From Oscillospiraceae bacterium (GTDB lineage Bacteria > Bacillota > Clostridia > UMGS1840 > HGM11507), in assembly GCA_015068665.1 (NCBI GenBank), contig SVKB01000007.1, positions 18,778 to 82,777 of the forward strand: DNA of 64,000 nucleotides, given 5' to 3'. Under the pieces are notes generated by a model. The model ran no database searches and was not told the origin of the DNA. It worked only from the letters and a program-made list of their open reading frames with translations. This document shows, piece after piece, positions 55,567-63,722 of the stretch (position 1 is the stretch's first letter; each line of letters starts with the position of its first letter). The translations under genes and the position numbers were made by a program.

Positions 55567-55642
55567 GGTTGCGGAGGGCGGATTTGAACCACCGGCCTTC
55601 GGATTATGAGCCCGACGAGCTACCAAGCTGCTCCACTCCGCG
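55566..55642 (-). tRNA. Initiator tRNA-fMet (anticodon CAT)
   Basis: Minus-strand sequence CGCGGAGTGGAGCAGCTTGG starts a 77-base tRNA with anticodon loop CTCATAA, three G-C pairs at the anticodon-stem base (GGG/CCG-type) and the C1-A72 mismatch characteristic of initiators. CCA is encoded. Confidence 0.96.
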
Positions 55643-55661
55643 TCAACCATATTACTTAGCT

Positions 55662-55690
55662 AATATATCACATAAAAACGCAAATGTCAA
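55662..55690 (-). promoter_or_regulatory. Promoter of tRNA-fMet
   Basis: Minus-strand TTGACA (55690-55685), 17 bases, TATATT (55667-55662), about 20 bases before the tRNA. Confidence 0.82.
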
Positions 55691-55789
55691 TAGAAAATTT
55701 GAAAAATGTTCTATTCAGTAAAATTATATGCTGTATAACCTATTAATATACTTTAATTTATAAATACTCGTATTTTTTTTAATTTTTAC

Positions 55790-55818
55790 TTGATTTAAAT
55801 ATGTTTATATGGTAAAAT
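55790..55818 (+). promoter_or_regulatory. Promoter of the T-box-iorAB operon
   Basis: TTGATT (55790-55795) and TAAAAT (55813-55818) with a 17-base spacer. The stretch 55691-55789 is AT-rich without other signals. Confidence 0.7.
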
Positions 55819-55831
55819 TCAATATGGAAAA

Positions 55832-56091
55832 GGCGTTTTGAGCAGAAAAAAGTAAGTAATGAGTCAAAGCTTCCAGAGAATTGCCGGGTGGTGAAAGGCA
55901 TAAGCTTTCCGTTATTGAATACATTCTGTTAGCTTTGCACTGAAAGCTTTGCAAGTAGGCTGCAACGGATGTTCCCGTTATAGAACAAAGGTGTAATACC
56001 TGTTAAGGCCGTTATTGTGAAATAATGGTGAACAGAGGTGGTACCACGGGAAATTCTCGTCCTCATAATATGTATTAGAGGGCGTTTTTTT
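55832..56091 (+). promoter_or_regulatory. T-box leader, tyrosine specifier (UAC)
   Basis: The leader ends in the conserved T-box (56031-56050, core AGAGGTGGTACCACGGG) followed by a terminator (56058-56091). Upstream is Stem I with the AGAGAA distal loop. Flanked by CAGAA/TTCTG and AATGA/TTATT stems is a loop with AGTAAGT on one side and GAA-TAC-A on the other. That places codon TAC (55920-55922), Tyr, at the specifier. TGGT in the antiterminator bulge would pair with tRNA ACCA, whose discriminator A fits tRNA-Tyr. Uncharged tRNA-Tyr would switch the operon on. Confidence 0.88.
56058..56091 (+). terminator. T-box-controlled terminator
   Basis: CGTCCTC and GAGGGCG pair (one G-U) around a 13-base loop and are followed by T7. 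The left arm follows the T-box directly, so the antiterminator can exclude it. Confidence 0.87.
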
Positions 56092-56142
56092 ATGTATTAT
56101 AGCAATAAAACTTTTAAATAAATTATTGAAAGGAAGAACATA

Positions 56143-57780
56143 ATGCCTATTACAGATATTCTACAGAAAAATGCAGATTTTTATCCGAATGATGTCAGTC
56201 TTGTGGAAATAAATCCTAAACTGGAAAATCAGACAAGAATGACATGGAGGGAATATTCACTTATTGAAGCAAACCCTTCCGAGTCATACAGAAAGGAAAT
56301 TACCTGGAGCGAATTCAATAAAAAGGCTAACAGATTTGCCAATCTTTTATTATCACGTGGAATTAAAAAAGGGGATAAGGTTGCAATTCTGCTTATGAAT
56401 TGTCTTGAATGGCTTCCTATATACTTTGGTATACTGAAATCAGGTGCGATGGCAGTGCCTCTTAATTACCGTTATACAGGTGATGAAATTAAATACTGTC
56501 TTGATTTGGCTGATGCGGATGCATTGGTTTTCGGTCCCGAGTTTACAGGTCGTGTTGAAGAAATATGTCATAAAGTCAAAAAGGTTAAAATATGGCTGTA
56601 CCACGGTGAGGACTGTCCTACCTTTGCAGAAAGCTACGATAAGCTTACTACATACTTTTCAAAGACAAGTCCTGATATCAAGCTTACCGATGATGATGAC
56701 GCTGCAATTTATTTTTCTTCAGGTACAACAGGATTTCCAAAGGCTATAATTCATAAGCACAGAAGTCTTACTCATTCTGCTATGACAGAGCAGAACCATC
56801 ATTCCCAGACCAAGGATGATGTGTTCTTATGTATTCCTCCTCTTTATCATACGGGTGCAAAAATGCATTGGTTCGGAAGCTTTCTTGTCGGCGGTAAGTC
56901 AGTAATTCTTAAGGGGATTAAACCTGAGTGGATTTTAAAAGCTGTTTCGGAAGAAAACTGTTCAATTGTCTGGTTGCTTGTTCCCTGGGCGCAGGATATT
57001 CTTGATGCTATTGAAAGAGGGGATATCAAGCTCGATGAGTATAAGCTTTCTCAATGGAGACTTATGCATATAGGTGCTCAGCCGGTTCCCCCGAGTCTTA
57101 TAAAAAGATGGAAGGAAGTATTCCCGAATCATGCATATGATACCAACTACGGTTTATCTGAATCCATTGGTCCCGGTTGCGTTCATCTTGGTGTTGAAAA
57201 TGAGCATAAGGTTGGTGCTATCGGTAAAGCAGGCTATGGCTGGCAGGTTAAAATTGTTGATGAAAACAAAAATGAGGTTGCCAAAGGCGATGTAGGTGAG
57301 CTGGCTGTTAAAGGCCCCGGTGTTATGGTAGCTTATTATAAGGATGAAAAAGCAACCAACGAAGTTTTAAAAGACGGATGGCTGTTTACAGGAGATATGG
57401 CAAGGGAGGATGAGGATGGATTCATTTTCCTTGTAGACCGAAAAAAAGATGTTATTATTTCAGGCGGAGAAAACATTTATCCTGTTCAGATAGAAGACTT
57501 TTTAAGAAAGCATGAAGGGATAAGCGATGTTGCCGTTATCGGACTTCCTGACTCAAGACTGGGTGAAATAGCTGCGGCTATTATCCAGGTGAAGGAAGGT
57601 ACAAAGCTAACCGAAGATGAAGTAAATGATTTTTGTCTTGATTTACCAAGATATAAAAGACCGCATAAAATTATTTTTGCCGATGTACCAAGAAATCCGA
57701 CCGGTAAAATTGAAAAGCCTAAGCTTAGACAAATTTACTGCGGTGAAAGTGTTGTTGCAAAGCAAAATGAAATTAAGTAG
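56143..57780 (+). CDS. AMP-forming acyl-CoA synthetase, likely arylacetate-CoA ligase
   Basis: The 545-residue ligase activates an acid with ATP and CoA. The P-loop-like YFSSGTTGFPKA, the YGLSE motif, the GWLFTGDMAREDEDGF hinge region and the catalytic lysine in PTGKIEK are all present. It is first in an operon with iorA and iorB, under a Tyr-type T-box. With IOR making or using arylacetyl-CoA, the substrate is probably 4-hydroxyphenylacetate, phenylacetate or indoleacetate. That assignment is inference from context; the family itself does not tell. Confidence 0.88.
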   Translation: MPITDILQKNADFYPNDVSLVEINPKLENQTRMTWREYSLIEANPSESYRKEITWSEFNKKANRFANLLLSRGIKKGDKVAILLMNCLEWLPIYFGILKSGAMAVPLNYRYTGDEIKYCLDLADADALVFGPEFTGRVEEICHKVKKVKIWLYHGEDCPTFAESYDKLTTYFSKTSPDIKLTDDDDAAIYFSSGTTGFPKAIIHKHRSLTHSAMTEQNHHSQTKDDVFLCIPPLYHTGAKMHWFGSFLVGGKSVILKGIKPEWILKAVSEENCSIVWLLVPWAQDILDAIERGDIKLDEYKLSQWRLMHIGAQPVPPSLIKRWKEVFPNHAYDTNYGLSESIGPGCVHLGVENEHKVGAIGKAGYGWQVKIVDENKNEVAKGDVGELAVKGPGVMVAYYKDEKATNEVLKDGWLFTGDMAREDEDGFIFLVDRKKDVIISGGENIYPVQIEDFLRKHEGISDVAVIGLPDSRLGEIAAAIIQVKEGTKLTEDEVNDFCLDLPRYKRPHKIIFADVPRNPTGKIEKPKLRQIYCGESVVAKQNEIK

Positions 57781-57795
57781 AAAGGAATAAGTACA

Positions 57796-59532
57796 ATGAA
57801 AAAGCTATTACTTGGTAACGCTGCTGTTGCCAGAGGTGCTTATGAAGCAGGCGTAAGAGTTGTTGCTTCATATCCCGGTACTCCCAGTACAGAAATAACA
57901 GAAGAAATTGTTAAGTTTGACGATATATATGCAGAGTGGTCTCCTAATGAAAAGGTTGCCGCAGAGGTAGCTATAGGCGCCTCTATTGGCGGTGCAAGAG
58001 CAATGAGCTGTATGAAGCATGTTGGTCTGAATGTTATGGCTGACCCTGTATTTACTGTAAGCTATACCGGAGTTAACGGCGGACTGGTTTTTTGTGTAGC
58101 TGATGACCCCGGAATGCATTCATCTCAGAACGAACAGGATTCAAGACACTATGCAAAAGCATCCAAAATAGCAATGCTTGAGCCTGCCGATTCTTCGGAG
58201 TGTAAGGAGTTTACAAAGCTTGCTTTCGAGCTTTCGGAAAAAATGGATACTCCGTTTTTCATAAGACTGTCAACACGAGTTTCTCATTCTCAGAGTATGG
58301 TTGAAATCTGCGATAAAGAAAATGTTGAATTAAAGCCTTATGAAAAGAATATCGGTAAATATGTTATGATGCCCGGCAATGCAATTAAAAGACATGTTGT
58401 TGTAGAAGAAAGAATTAAGGCTCTGAAGGAATTTGCTGAAACAACTGAGCTTAACACTGTTGAAGAAAATAATTCGAAAATTGGTGTAATTTCAGCCGGT
58501 ATTGCATATATGTATGCCAAAGAAGCATTAGGGGATAAAGTTGATTATCTGAAGCTGGGTATGGTTTATCCGCTTCCTGAAAAGAAAATCAAAGATTTTG
58601 CCGCAAAATATGATAAGGTTTTCGTTATTGAGGAATTAGATCCTGTTATTGAAGATCATTGTAAAGCATTGGGAATTGAAGTTTGCGGAAAGGATTTGTT
58701 CACTCTGCTTGGTGAATATACTCCTGCTATGATTAAAAAGGCTGTTTTAGGGATTGAGCCTGAAGCTTGTAAAGCTGCAGAAGAAAATATTCCGGTAAGA
58801 CCTCCTGTAATGTGTGCAGGGTGTCCTCACAGAGGGGCTTTCTATGTTCTTAAAAAGCTTGGACTTACCGTATCCGGTGATATAGGTTGTTATACACTTG
58901 GGGCAACTGTTCCTCTTCAGTCTGTTGATACCACTATTTGTATGGGTGCATCAGTAAGTGCGGCTCACGGTATGGCAAAAGCAAGAGGTCAGGAATTTAA
59001 TAAAAAGCTTGTTTCGGTAATTGGTGACTCAACCTTTATGCATTCGGGTATGACAGGACTTGTTGATATTGTTTATAATAAGGGAAACAATACTGTTATT
59101 ATCCTTGATAATTCTATCACGGGTATGACAGGTCATCAGGATAATCCTACTACAGGCTATACTATCAGAGGTGAGGAAACAAAGCAGGTTAATCTTATCG
59201 AGCTTTGCCGTGCATTGGGAATTGATAATATTACCGTTTGTGACCCATTTGATGTTAAAAAGTTTGAAAAGATTGTAAAAGAAGAGGTTGAAAGGGAAGA
59301 ACCTTCGGTTATTATTTCCCAGAGACCGTGTGCGCTTTTAAAAACTGTTAAATACACAGGTCATTGTAAAATCACCGATAACTGTAAGAATTGTAAAATG
59401 TGCATGAAGCTTGGTTGTCCTGCTATAACCATTAAGGATGATAAGGTTGTTATCGATGCTTCACAGTGTAACGGTTGCGGACTTTGTGTGAATGTTTGTC
59501 CTTTCGGTGCAATTGAAAAGGAGGATAACTGA
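57796..59532 (+). CDS. iorA: Indolepyruvate:ferredoxin oxidoreductase, alpha subunit
   Basis: The 578-residue protein has the pyruvate-oxidoreductase-like N-terminal domain (YEAGVRVVASYPGTPSTEI) and a thiamine-pyrophosphate domain (CAGCPHRG; GDIGCYTLG; SVIGDSTFMHSG). The C-terminal 2[4Fe-4S] domain has CKNCKMC and CNGCGLCVNVCP. IorA with IorB interconverts aryl pyruvates and aryl-acetyl-CoA plus CO2 with ferredoxin. Given the T-box, reductive carboxylation toward tyrosine is the likely direction. It follows the ligase by 15 bases. Confidence 0.95.
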   Translation: MKKLLLGNAAVARGAYEAGVRVVASYPGTPSTEITEEIVKFDDIYAEWSPNEKVAAEVAIGASIGGARAMSCMKHVGLNVMADPVFTVSYTGVNGGLVFCVADDPGMHSSQNEQDSRHYAKASKIAMLEPADSSECKEFTKLAFELSEKMDTPFFIRLSTRVSHSQSMVEICDKENVELKPYEKNIGKYVMMPGNAIKRHVVVEERIKALKEFAETTELNTVEENNSKIGVISAGIAYMYAKEALGDKVDYLKLGMVYPLPEKKIKDFAAKYDKVFVIEELDPVIEDHCKALGIEVCGKDLFTLLGEYTPAMIKKAVLGIEPEACKAAEENIPVRPPVMCAGCPHRGAFYVLKKLGLTVSGDIGCYTLGATVPLQSVDTTICMGASVSAAHGMAKARGQEFNKKLVSVIGDSTFMHSGMTGLVDIVYNKGNNTVIILDNSITGMTGHQDNPTTGYTIRGEETKQVNLIELCRALGIDNITVCDPFDVKKFEKIVKEEVEREEPSVIISQRPCALLKTVKYTGHCKITDNCKNCKMCMKLGCPAITIKDDKVVIDASQCNGCGLCVNVCPFGAIEKEDN

Positions 59533-59533
59533 T

Positions 59534-60100
59534 ATGACTAAGAATATTATGATTGTTGGTGTTGGCGGTCAGGGTACATTGCTTGCCAGCAGGATTTTAG
59601 GTAACACTGTTATTGAAGAAGGTTATGACGTTAAGGTTTCAGAGGTTCACGGAATGAGCCAGAGAGGTGGAAGTGTAGTAACTTATGTTAAATACGGTGA
59701 AAAAGTTTATTCTCCTATAATTGACAGAGGTGAGGCTGATATTATCCTTGCATTTGAATTATTGGAAGCATATAGAGCTTTGCCTTATTTAAAAAAAGGC
59801 GGAAAACTAATTGTAAATACACAGTCTATTGACCCGATGCCGGTTATCACAGGTATGGCGGAATATCCAAAGGATATTGTGAAAAAGCTTTCTGCCGTGG
59901 TTGATACATTGCCCATAGATGCATTAAAACTTGCCAAAGAAGCAGGAAATATGAAGGCGGTAAATGTTGTTCTTATAGGTGTGATGGCAAAAAGCACTGA
60001 TATACCGTATGAAAACTGGATTGAAATCATTAAGAAAACAGTTCCGGAAAAGTTCCTTGACGTAAATCTTAAAGCTTTTGATGCAGGATATAATATATAA
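59534..60100 (+). CDS. iorB: Indolepyruvate:ferredoxin oxidoreductase, beta subunit
   Basis: The 188-residue subunit has the family opening (KNIMIVGVGGQGTLLASRILG) and the EVHGMSQRGGSVVTYV motif. It forms the IorAB dimer. ATG 59534 is chosen because AAAAGGAGG lies upstream inside iorA; the longer frame from 59492 reads iorA sequence. It is the last gene of the T-box operon and is followed by a terminator. Confidence 0.94.
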   Translation: MTKNIMIVGVGGQGTLLASRILGNTVIEEGYDVKVSEVHGMSQRGGSVVTYVKYGEKVYSPIIDRGEADIILAFELLEAYRALPYLKKGGKLIVNTQSIDPMPVITGMAEYPKDIVKKLSAVVDTLPIDALKLAKEAGNMKAVNVVLIGVMAKSTDIPYENWIEIIKKTVPEKFLDVNLKAFDAGYNI

Positions 60101-60105
60101 AATCT

Positions 60106-60130
60106 AAAGCGGGCATTTTGCCTGCTTTTT
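60106..60130 (+). terminator. Terminator of the T-box-iorAB operon
   Basis: AAAGCGGGC and GCCTGCTTT pair (one G-U) around a 5-base loop and end in T5. Confidence 0.83.
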
Positions 60131-60148
60131 GTTTTTATATGGGAAACA

Positions 60149-60177
60149 TTGACATTAAAACGTAATTACTATATAAT
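60149..60177 (+). promoter_or_regulatory. Perfect consensus promoter of the MATE operon
   Basis: TTGACA (60149-60154), exactly 17 bases, TATAAT (60172-60177). The roughly 110-base leader that follows contains a hairpin, CGGATAA/TTATCCG (60203-60220), which might be an operator. Confidence 0.88.
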
Positions 60178-60295
60178 TATCACAATATAGTTATAGTATT
60201 TGCGGATAATATGTTATCCGAATTTAAATTAAAAGAAATCAAGTAATATGATGATATTGGTTGAAAAAATATATACTGAAATAAGGTGAGTTGAA

Positions 60296-61660
60296 ATGAA
60301 TGACAAAAAGGAATTTTTAGCAACAGAACCTATTGGTAAGCTTTTGTTCAGATTGTCAATCCCGACGGTTGTAGCGCAGCTTATCAATATGCTTTATAAC
60401 GTAGTTGACCGCATATACATAGGTCACATGCCGGGCAATGGCAGTTTAGCACTTACTGGTATTGGTGTGTGTATGCCCCTGATTATGCTTGTTGCAGCTT
60501 TTGCTGCGTTAGTAAGCTCAGGTGGTGCACCGAGAGCGTCTATTTTTATGGGCAAAAGGGACACCGAATCTGCCGAAAAGACGCTTGGCAACTGCTTTAG
60601 TTTGCAGATTGTTGTGTCAGTTATCCTGACCGCAGTTTTGTTTATCTGGAGCGAGGATTTGCTCCTTGCCTTTGGCGCAAGCGAAAATACAATTGGTTAT
60701 GCAACTGATTATATGAACATATATGCTATTGGCACTTTGTTTGTTCAAATGACATTGGGTATGAACACATTTATCACAGCGCAAGGCTTTACCACTATAT
60801 CAATGGTTTCTGTCATTATAGGTGCGGTATGCAACATTGTGCTTGACCCTATATTTATTTTTGGATTCCAAATGGGTGTAAAAGGCGCGGCACTTGCAAC
60901 TATCATTTCGCAGATGCTTTCCTGCGTATGGATTATCTCTTTCCTCTGCGGAAAAAAGACACAACTTAGAATAAAGAAAGAAAATCTGAAACTCAGAGCA
61001 GATATAATTCTGCCTTGTATCGCACTTGGGACAGCGGCTTTTGTTATGCAGTCAAGTGAGAGCGTGATTTCCGTTTGCTTTAATTCTTCACTCCTTAAAT
61101 ATGGTGGAGATATTGCAGTCGGTGCTATGACTATTATGACAAGTGTTATGCAGTTTGCAATGTTACCTTTGCAGGGAATTGCACAAGGCGCTCAGCCGAT
61201 TACAAGCTACAATTTTGGTGCTAAAAATGCGGGCAGAGTCAAGAAAACCTTCCGTTTGCTTTTAATTACTTGTTTAACATATTCCATTGCACTCTGGGCG
61301 GCGGTTATGATAGCTCCGCAGGTGTTTGTTAAGATATTTACATCGGATGCATCCCTTGCACAGTTTGCAGCACCCATGCTTAGAATTTATCTTGGCGGAC
61401 TTGGACTCTTTGGCATACAGATCGCCTGTCAGATGACATTTACATCACTTGGTAAAGCGGTAAACTCCATTGTGGTTGCCGTTGTGCGTAAATTCATATT
61501 GCTCCTTCCGCTGATTTATATTATGCCAAGCATTTTGGCAGACAAGACACAGGCGGTCTATATGGCAGAACCTGTCGCAGATATTATTGCGGTTACATTT
61601 ACGGCAATACTGTTTACATTCCAGTTTAAGAAGGCATTAAAAGAAATAACGGAGGTGTAA
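60296..61660 (+). CDS. MATE-family multidrug/cation efflux transporter
   Basis: The 454-residue membrane protein has about 12 helices and the MATE opening (GKLLFRLSIPTVVAQLINMLYNVVDRIYIGH). MATE proteins export drugs or metabolites in exchange for Na+ or H+. AAGGTGAG precedes the ATG. It leads a run with a CoA-disulfide-reductase-like protein (2-base gap) and a PAS protein, so it may export a redox-active or toxic compound; this is inference. Confidence 0.92.
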   Translation: MNDKKEFLATEPIGKLLFRLSIPTVVAQLINMLYNVVDRIYIGHMPGNGSLALTGIGVCMPLIMLVAAFAALVSSGGAPRASIFMGKRDTESAEKTLGNCFSLQIVVSVILTAVLFIWSEDLLLAFGASENTIGYATDYMNIYAIGTLFVQMTLGMNTFITAQGFTTISMVSVIIGAVCNIVLDPIFIFGFQMGVKGAALATIISQMLSCVWIISFLCGKKTQLRIKKENLKLRADIILPCIALGTAAFVMQSSESVISVCFNSSLLKYGGDIAVGAMTIMTSVMQFAMLPLQGIAQGAQPITSYNFGAKNAGRVKKTFRLLLITCLTYSIALWAAVMIAPQVFVKIFTSDASLAQFAAPMLRIYLGGLGLFGIQIACQMTFTSLGKAVNSIVVAVVRKFILLLPLIYIMPSILADKTQAVYMAEPVADIIAVTFTAILFTFQFKKALKEITEV

Positions 61661-61662
61661 AA

Positions 61663-63339
61663 ATGAAGATTGTTATTGTTGGAGGAGTTGCAGGCGGTGC
61701 TACGGCTGCAGCAAGAATCAGAAGACTTGATGAAAATGCAGAGATAATCATATTTGAGCGAAGTGGATATGTATCTTATGCAAATTGCGGACTCCCTTAC
61801 TATATAGGCGGAGAAATCTCTGATAAAGAAGATTTGTTTTTGCAAACTCCCGAAGGATTTTGGTCCAGATTCAAAATTGATGTAAGAACTCTCCATGAGG
61901 TAACTAAAATAAATCGTGAAAGAAAAACTGTTACGGTTCTGAATAAAATAAGCGGAAACGTGTTTGAAGAAAGCTATGATAAACTCATTTTATCTCCAGG
62001 TGCAAAGCCTGTTATGCCTGATTTTTGCATAGGTGATTGCAGTAACATTTTCACACTTCGCACGGTGGAAGATACACTTAAAATTCGTAAGTTTACAGAC
62101 AACAATCCAATTAAGACAGCCGTTATCATCGGCGGTGGTTTTATAGGACTTGAGATGGCGGAAAATCTCAAAAACCGAGGAATAGATGTTACTGTCATTC
62201 AAAAAGGCGACCACCTTTTAAACACAGTAGATAGTGACATTGCATCATTTATTCACACATATTTAAGGACAAAGGGCATCAATATTCTTTTAAATGCCAA
62301 TGTAAAAAGTATTGAGAAGAACATTGTCATTACCGATTGTAAAGAGAATCTAGCCGATATGGTCATTGTATCTGTTGGTGTTGCGCCTGAAAATACGCTT
62401 GCAAAGGATGCGGGACTCGCATTGGGCGTAAAGGGGGCAATTGCAGTTTCTGACAATATGCAAACCTCGGACGAGGACATTTATGCAGTTGGTGATGCAG
62501 TAGAGGTTATAAACTTTATTTCAAATGATAAGGCAGTTATAACATTAGCGGGCCCTGCCAATAAGCAGGGGCGAATTGCGGCAGACAATATTTGCGGGAT
62601 TAACAGCACTTATAAAGGCACGCAAGGTGCTTCGGTTATTAAATTATTTGATATGACAGTAGCATCAACTGGAATGACTGAAACTCAGCTTAAATTAAGC
62701 AATATTGCTTACGAAAAAGTTATTCTATCGCCCCTTTCTCATGCAGGATATTACCCGGGCGCAACAGTTATGACATTAAAGGTTATATTTGAAAAGGAAA
62801 CCTATAAAATCCTCGGCGCTCAAGCGGTAGGATATGAAGGCGTTGAAAAAAGGATTGATGTAATTGCTACGGCAATTTTTGCAGGACTTACAGCGGACAA
62901 GCTAAAAGACCTTGAACTTTCCTATGCACCGCCATATTCTTCGGCAAAAGACCCTGTGAATATGGCAGGCTTTATCATTGAAAATATGAAAAATGGTATT
63001 GTAGGGCAGTTCTATTATGAGGATATTCCATCACTTCAAAAAAGAGATGATATCACGCTTTTAGATACAAGAACCGTTTACGAATATATGCGCGGTCATG
63101 CAGAGGGCTTTATCAATATCCCCGTTGATGAATTGCGCGAAAGACTTGCAGAACTCGATAAATCAAAACCTGTATATGTGATGTGCCAGAGCGGTTTAAG
63201 GAGCTATCTTGCCACAAGAATACTTATGCAAAACGGTTTTGATGCCTACAATTTTGCAGGAGGATACAGACTTTATGGCACAATGTACTATGATGAGGAT
63301 AAATCGAAAAATGCATATGACTGCGGAATGGAGAAATAA
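61663..63339 (+). CDS. CoA-disulfide reductase-like flavoprotein with C-terminal rhodanese domain
   Basis: The 558-residue protein has an FAD Rossmann loop (GGVAGGATAAARIRR) and the single active-site Cys42 in SYANCGLPYY. The NAD(P)H loop is GGGFIGLEMAENL, the dimer domain has the HAGYYPGA segment, and a rhodanese domain (from about 465) carries Cys508 in CQSGLR. This matches CoADR-RHD enzymes, which reduce CoA disulfide, persulfide or polysulfide. It starts two bases after the MATE gene. Confidence 0.9.
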   Translation: MKIVIVGGVAGGATAAARIRRLDENAEIIIFERSGYVSYANCGLPYYIGGEISDKEDLFLQTPEGFWSRFKIDVRTLHEVTKINRERKTVTVLNKISGNVFEESYDKLILSPGAKPVMPDFCIGDCSNIFTLRTVEDTLKIRKFTDNNPIKTAVIIGGGFIGLEMAENLKNRGIDVTVIQKGDHLLNTVDSDIASFIHTYLRTKGINILLNANVKSIEKNIVITDCKENLADMVIVSVGVAPENTLAKDAGLALGVKGAIAVSDNMQTSDEDIYAVGDAVEVINFISNDKAVITLAGPANKQGRIAADNICGINSTYKGTQGASVIKLFDMTVASTGMTETQLKLSNIAYEKVILSPLSHAGYYPGATVMTLKVIFEKETYKILGAQAVGYEGVEKRIDVIATAIFAGLTADKLKDLELSYAPPYSSAKDPVNMAGFIIENMKNGIVGQFYYEDIPSLQKRDDITLLDTRTVYEYMRGHAEGFINIPVDELRERLAELDKSKPVYVMCQSGLRSYLATRILMQNGFDAYNFAGGYRLYGTMYYDEDKSKNAYDCGMEK

Positions 63340-63340
63340 A

Positions 63341-63703
63341 ATGTTAAATAAATTATTAAAAAGCGTATTAGATCAAGACCTTGCCCCTGTGGTTGTTTGC
63401 GATATAGATGATATTATTGTATATATGAATCCGTGTGCCATAAAGTGTTATCACAAAGACTTGACGGGCAGAAGTATTAAAGACTGCCATCCTACATCCG
63501 CAAATGAAATGATTGACAAGGTGGTTGCCTGGTTCAAAGAAAGTAAGGATAACAACATCATATATACCTATCGCAATGACGAGGAAAACAAGGATGTGTA
63601 TATGGTCGCACTTCGTGATGATGACGGGACTTTAATCGGCTATTACGAAAAGCATGAGTATAGAAATAAAGAAACAGTAGGACTTTATCAGCCCAAAAAA
63701 TAA
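63341..63703 (+). CDS. Small PAS-domain protein
   Basis: The 120-residue protein is a single PAS-like domain (DLAPVVVCDIDDIIVYMNPCAIKCYH, then LTGRSIKDCHPTSANEMI and a final strand VYMVALRDDDGTLIGYYE). No output domain is attached. Such stand-alone PAS proteins, often near redox genes in anaerobes, may sense ligands or redox state. ATG 63341 lies two bases after the flavoprotein stop, with GGAG upstream; a longer frame from 63209 is shadow coding. Confidence 0.78.
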   Translation: MLNKLLKSVLDQDLAPVVVCDIDDIIVYMNPCAIKCYHKDLTGRSIKDCHPTSANEMIDKVVAWFKESKDNNIIYTYRNDEENKDVYMVALRDDDGTLIGYYEKHEYRNKETVGLYQPKK

Positions 63704-63722
63704 CACACGGAGGAAACAAAAT

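Noticed and set aside
55919..55924. T-box specifier read as another codon (AAT or ACA)
   Set aside because: Only TAC falls after GAA and before A in the internal loop flanked by the two stems, and the bulge TGGT fits a tRNA with discriminator A.
59492..59533. Upstream extension of iorB
   Set aside because: The extra 14 residues are iorA sequence in another frame; the Shine-Dalgarno fits ATG 59534.
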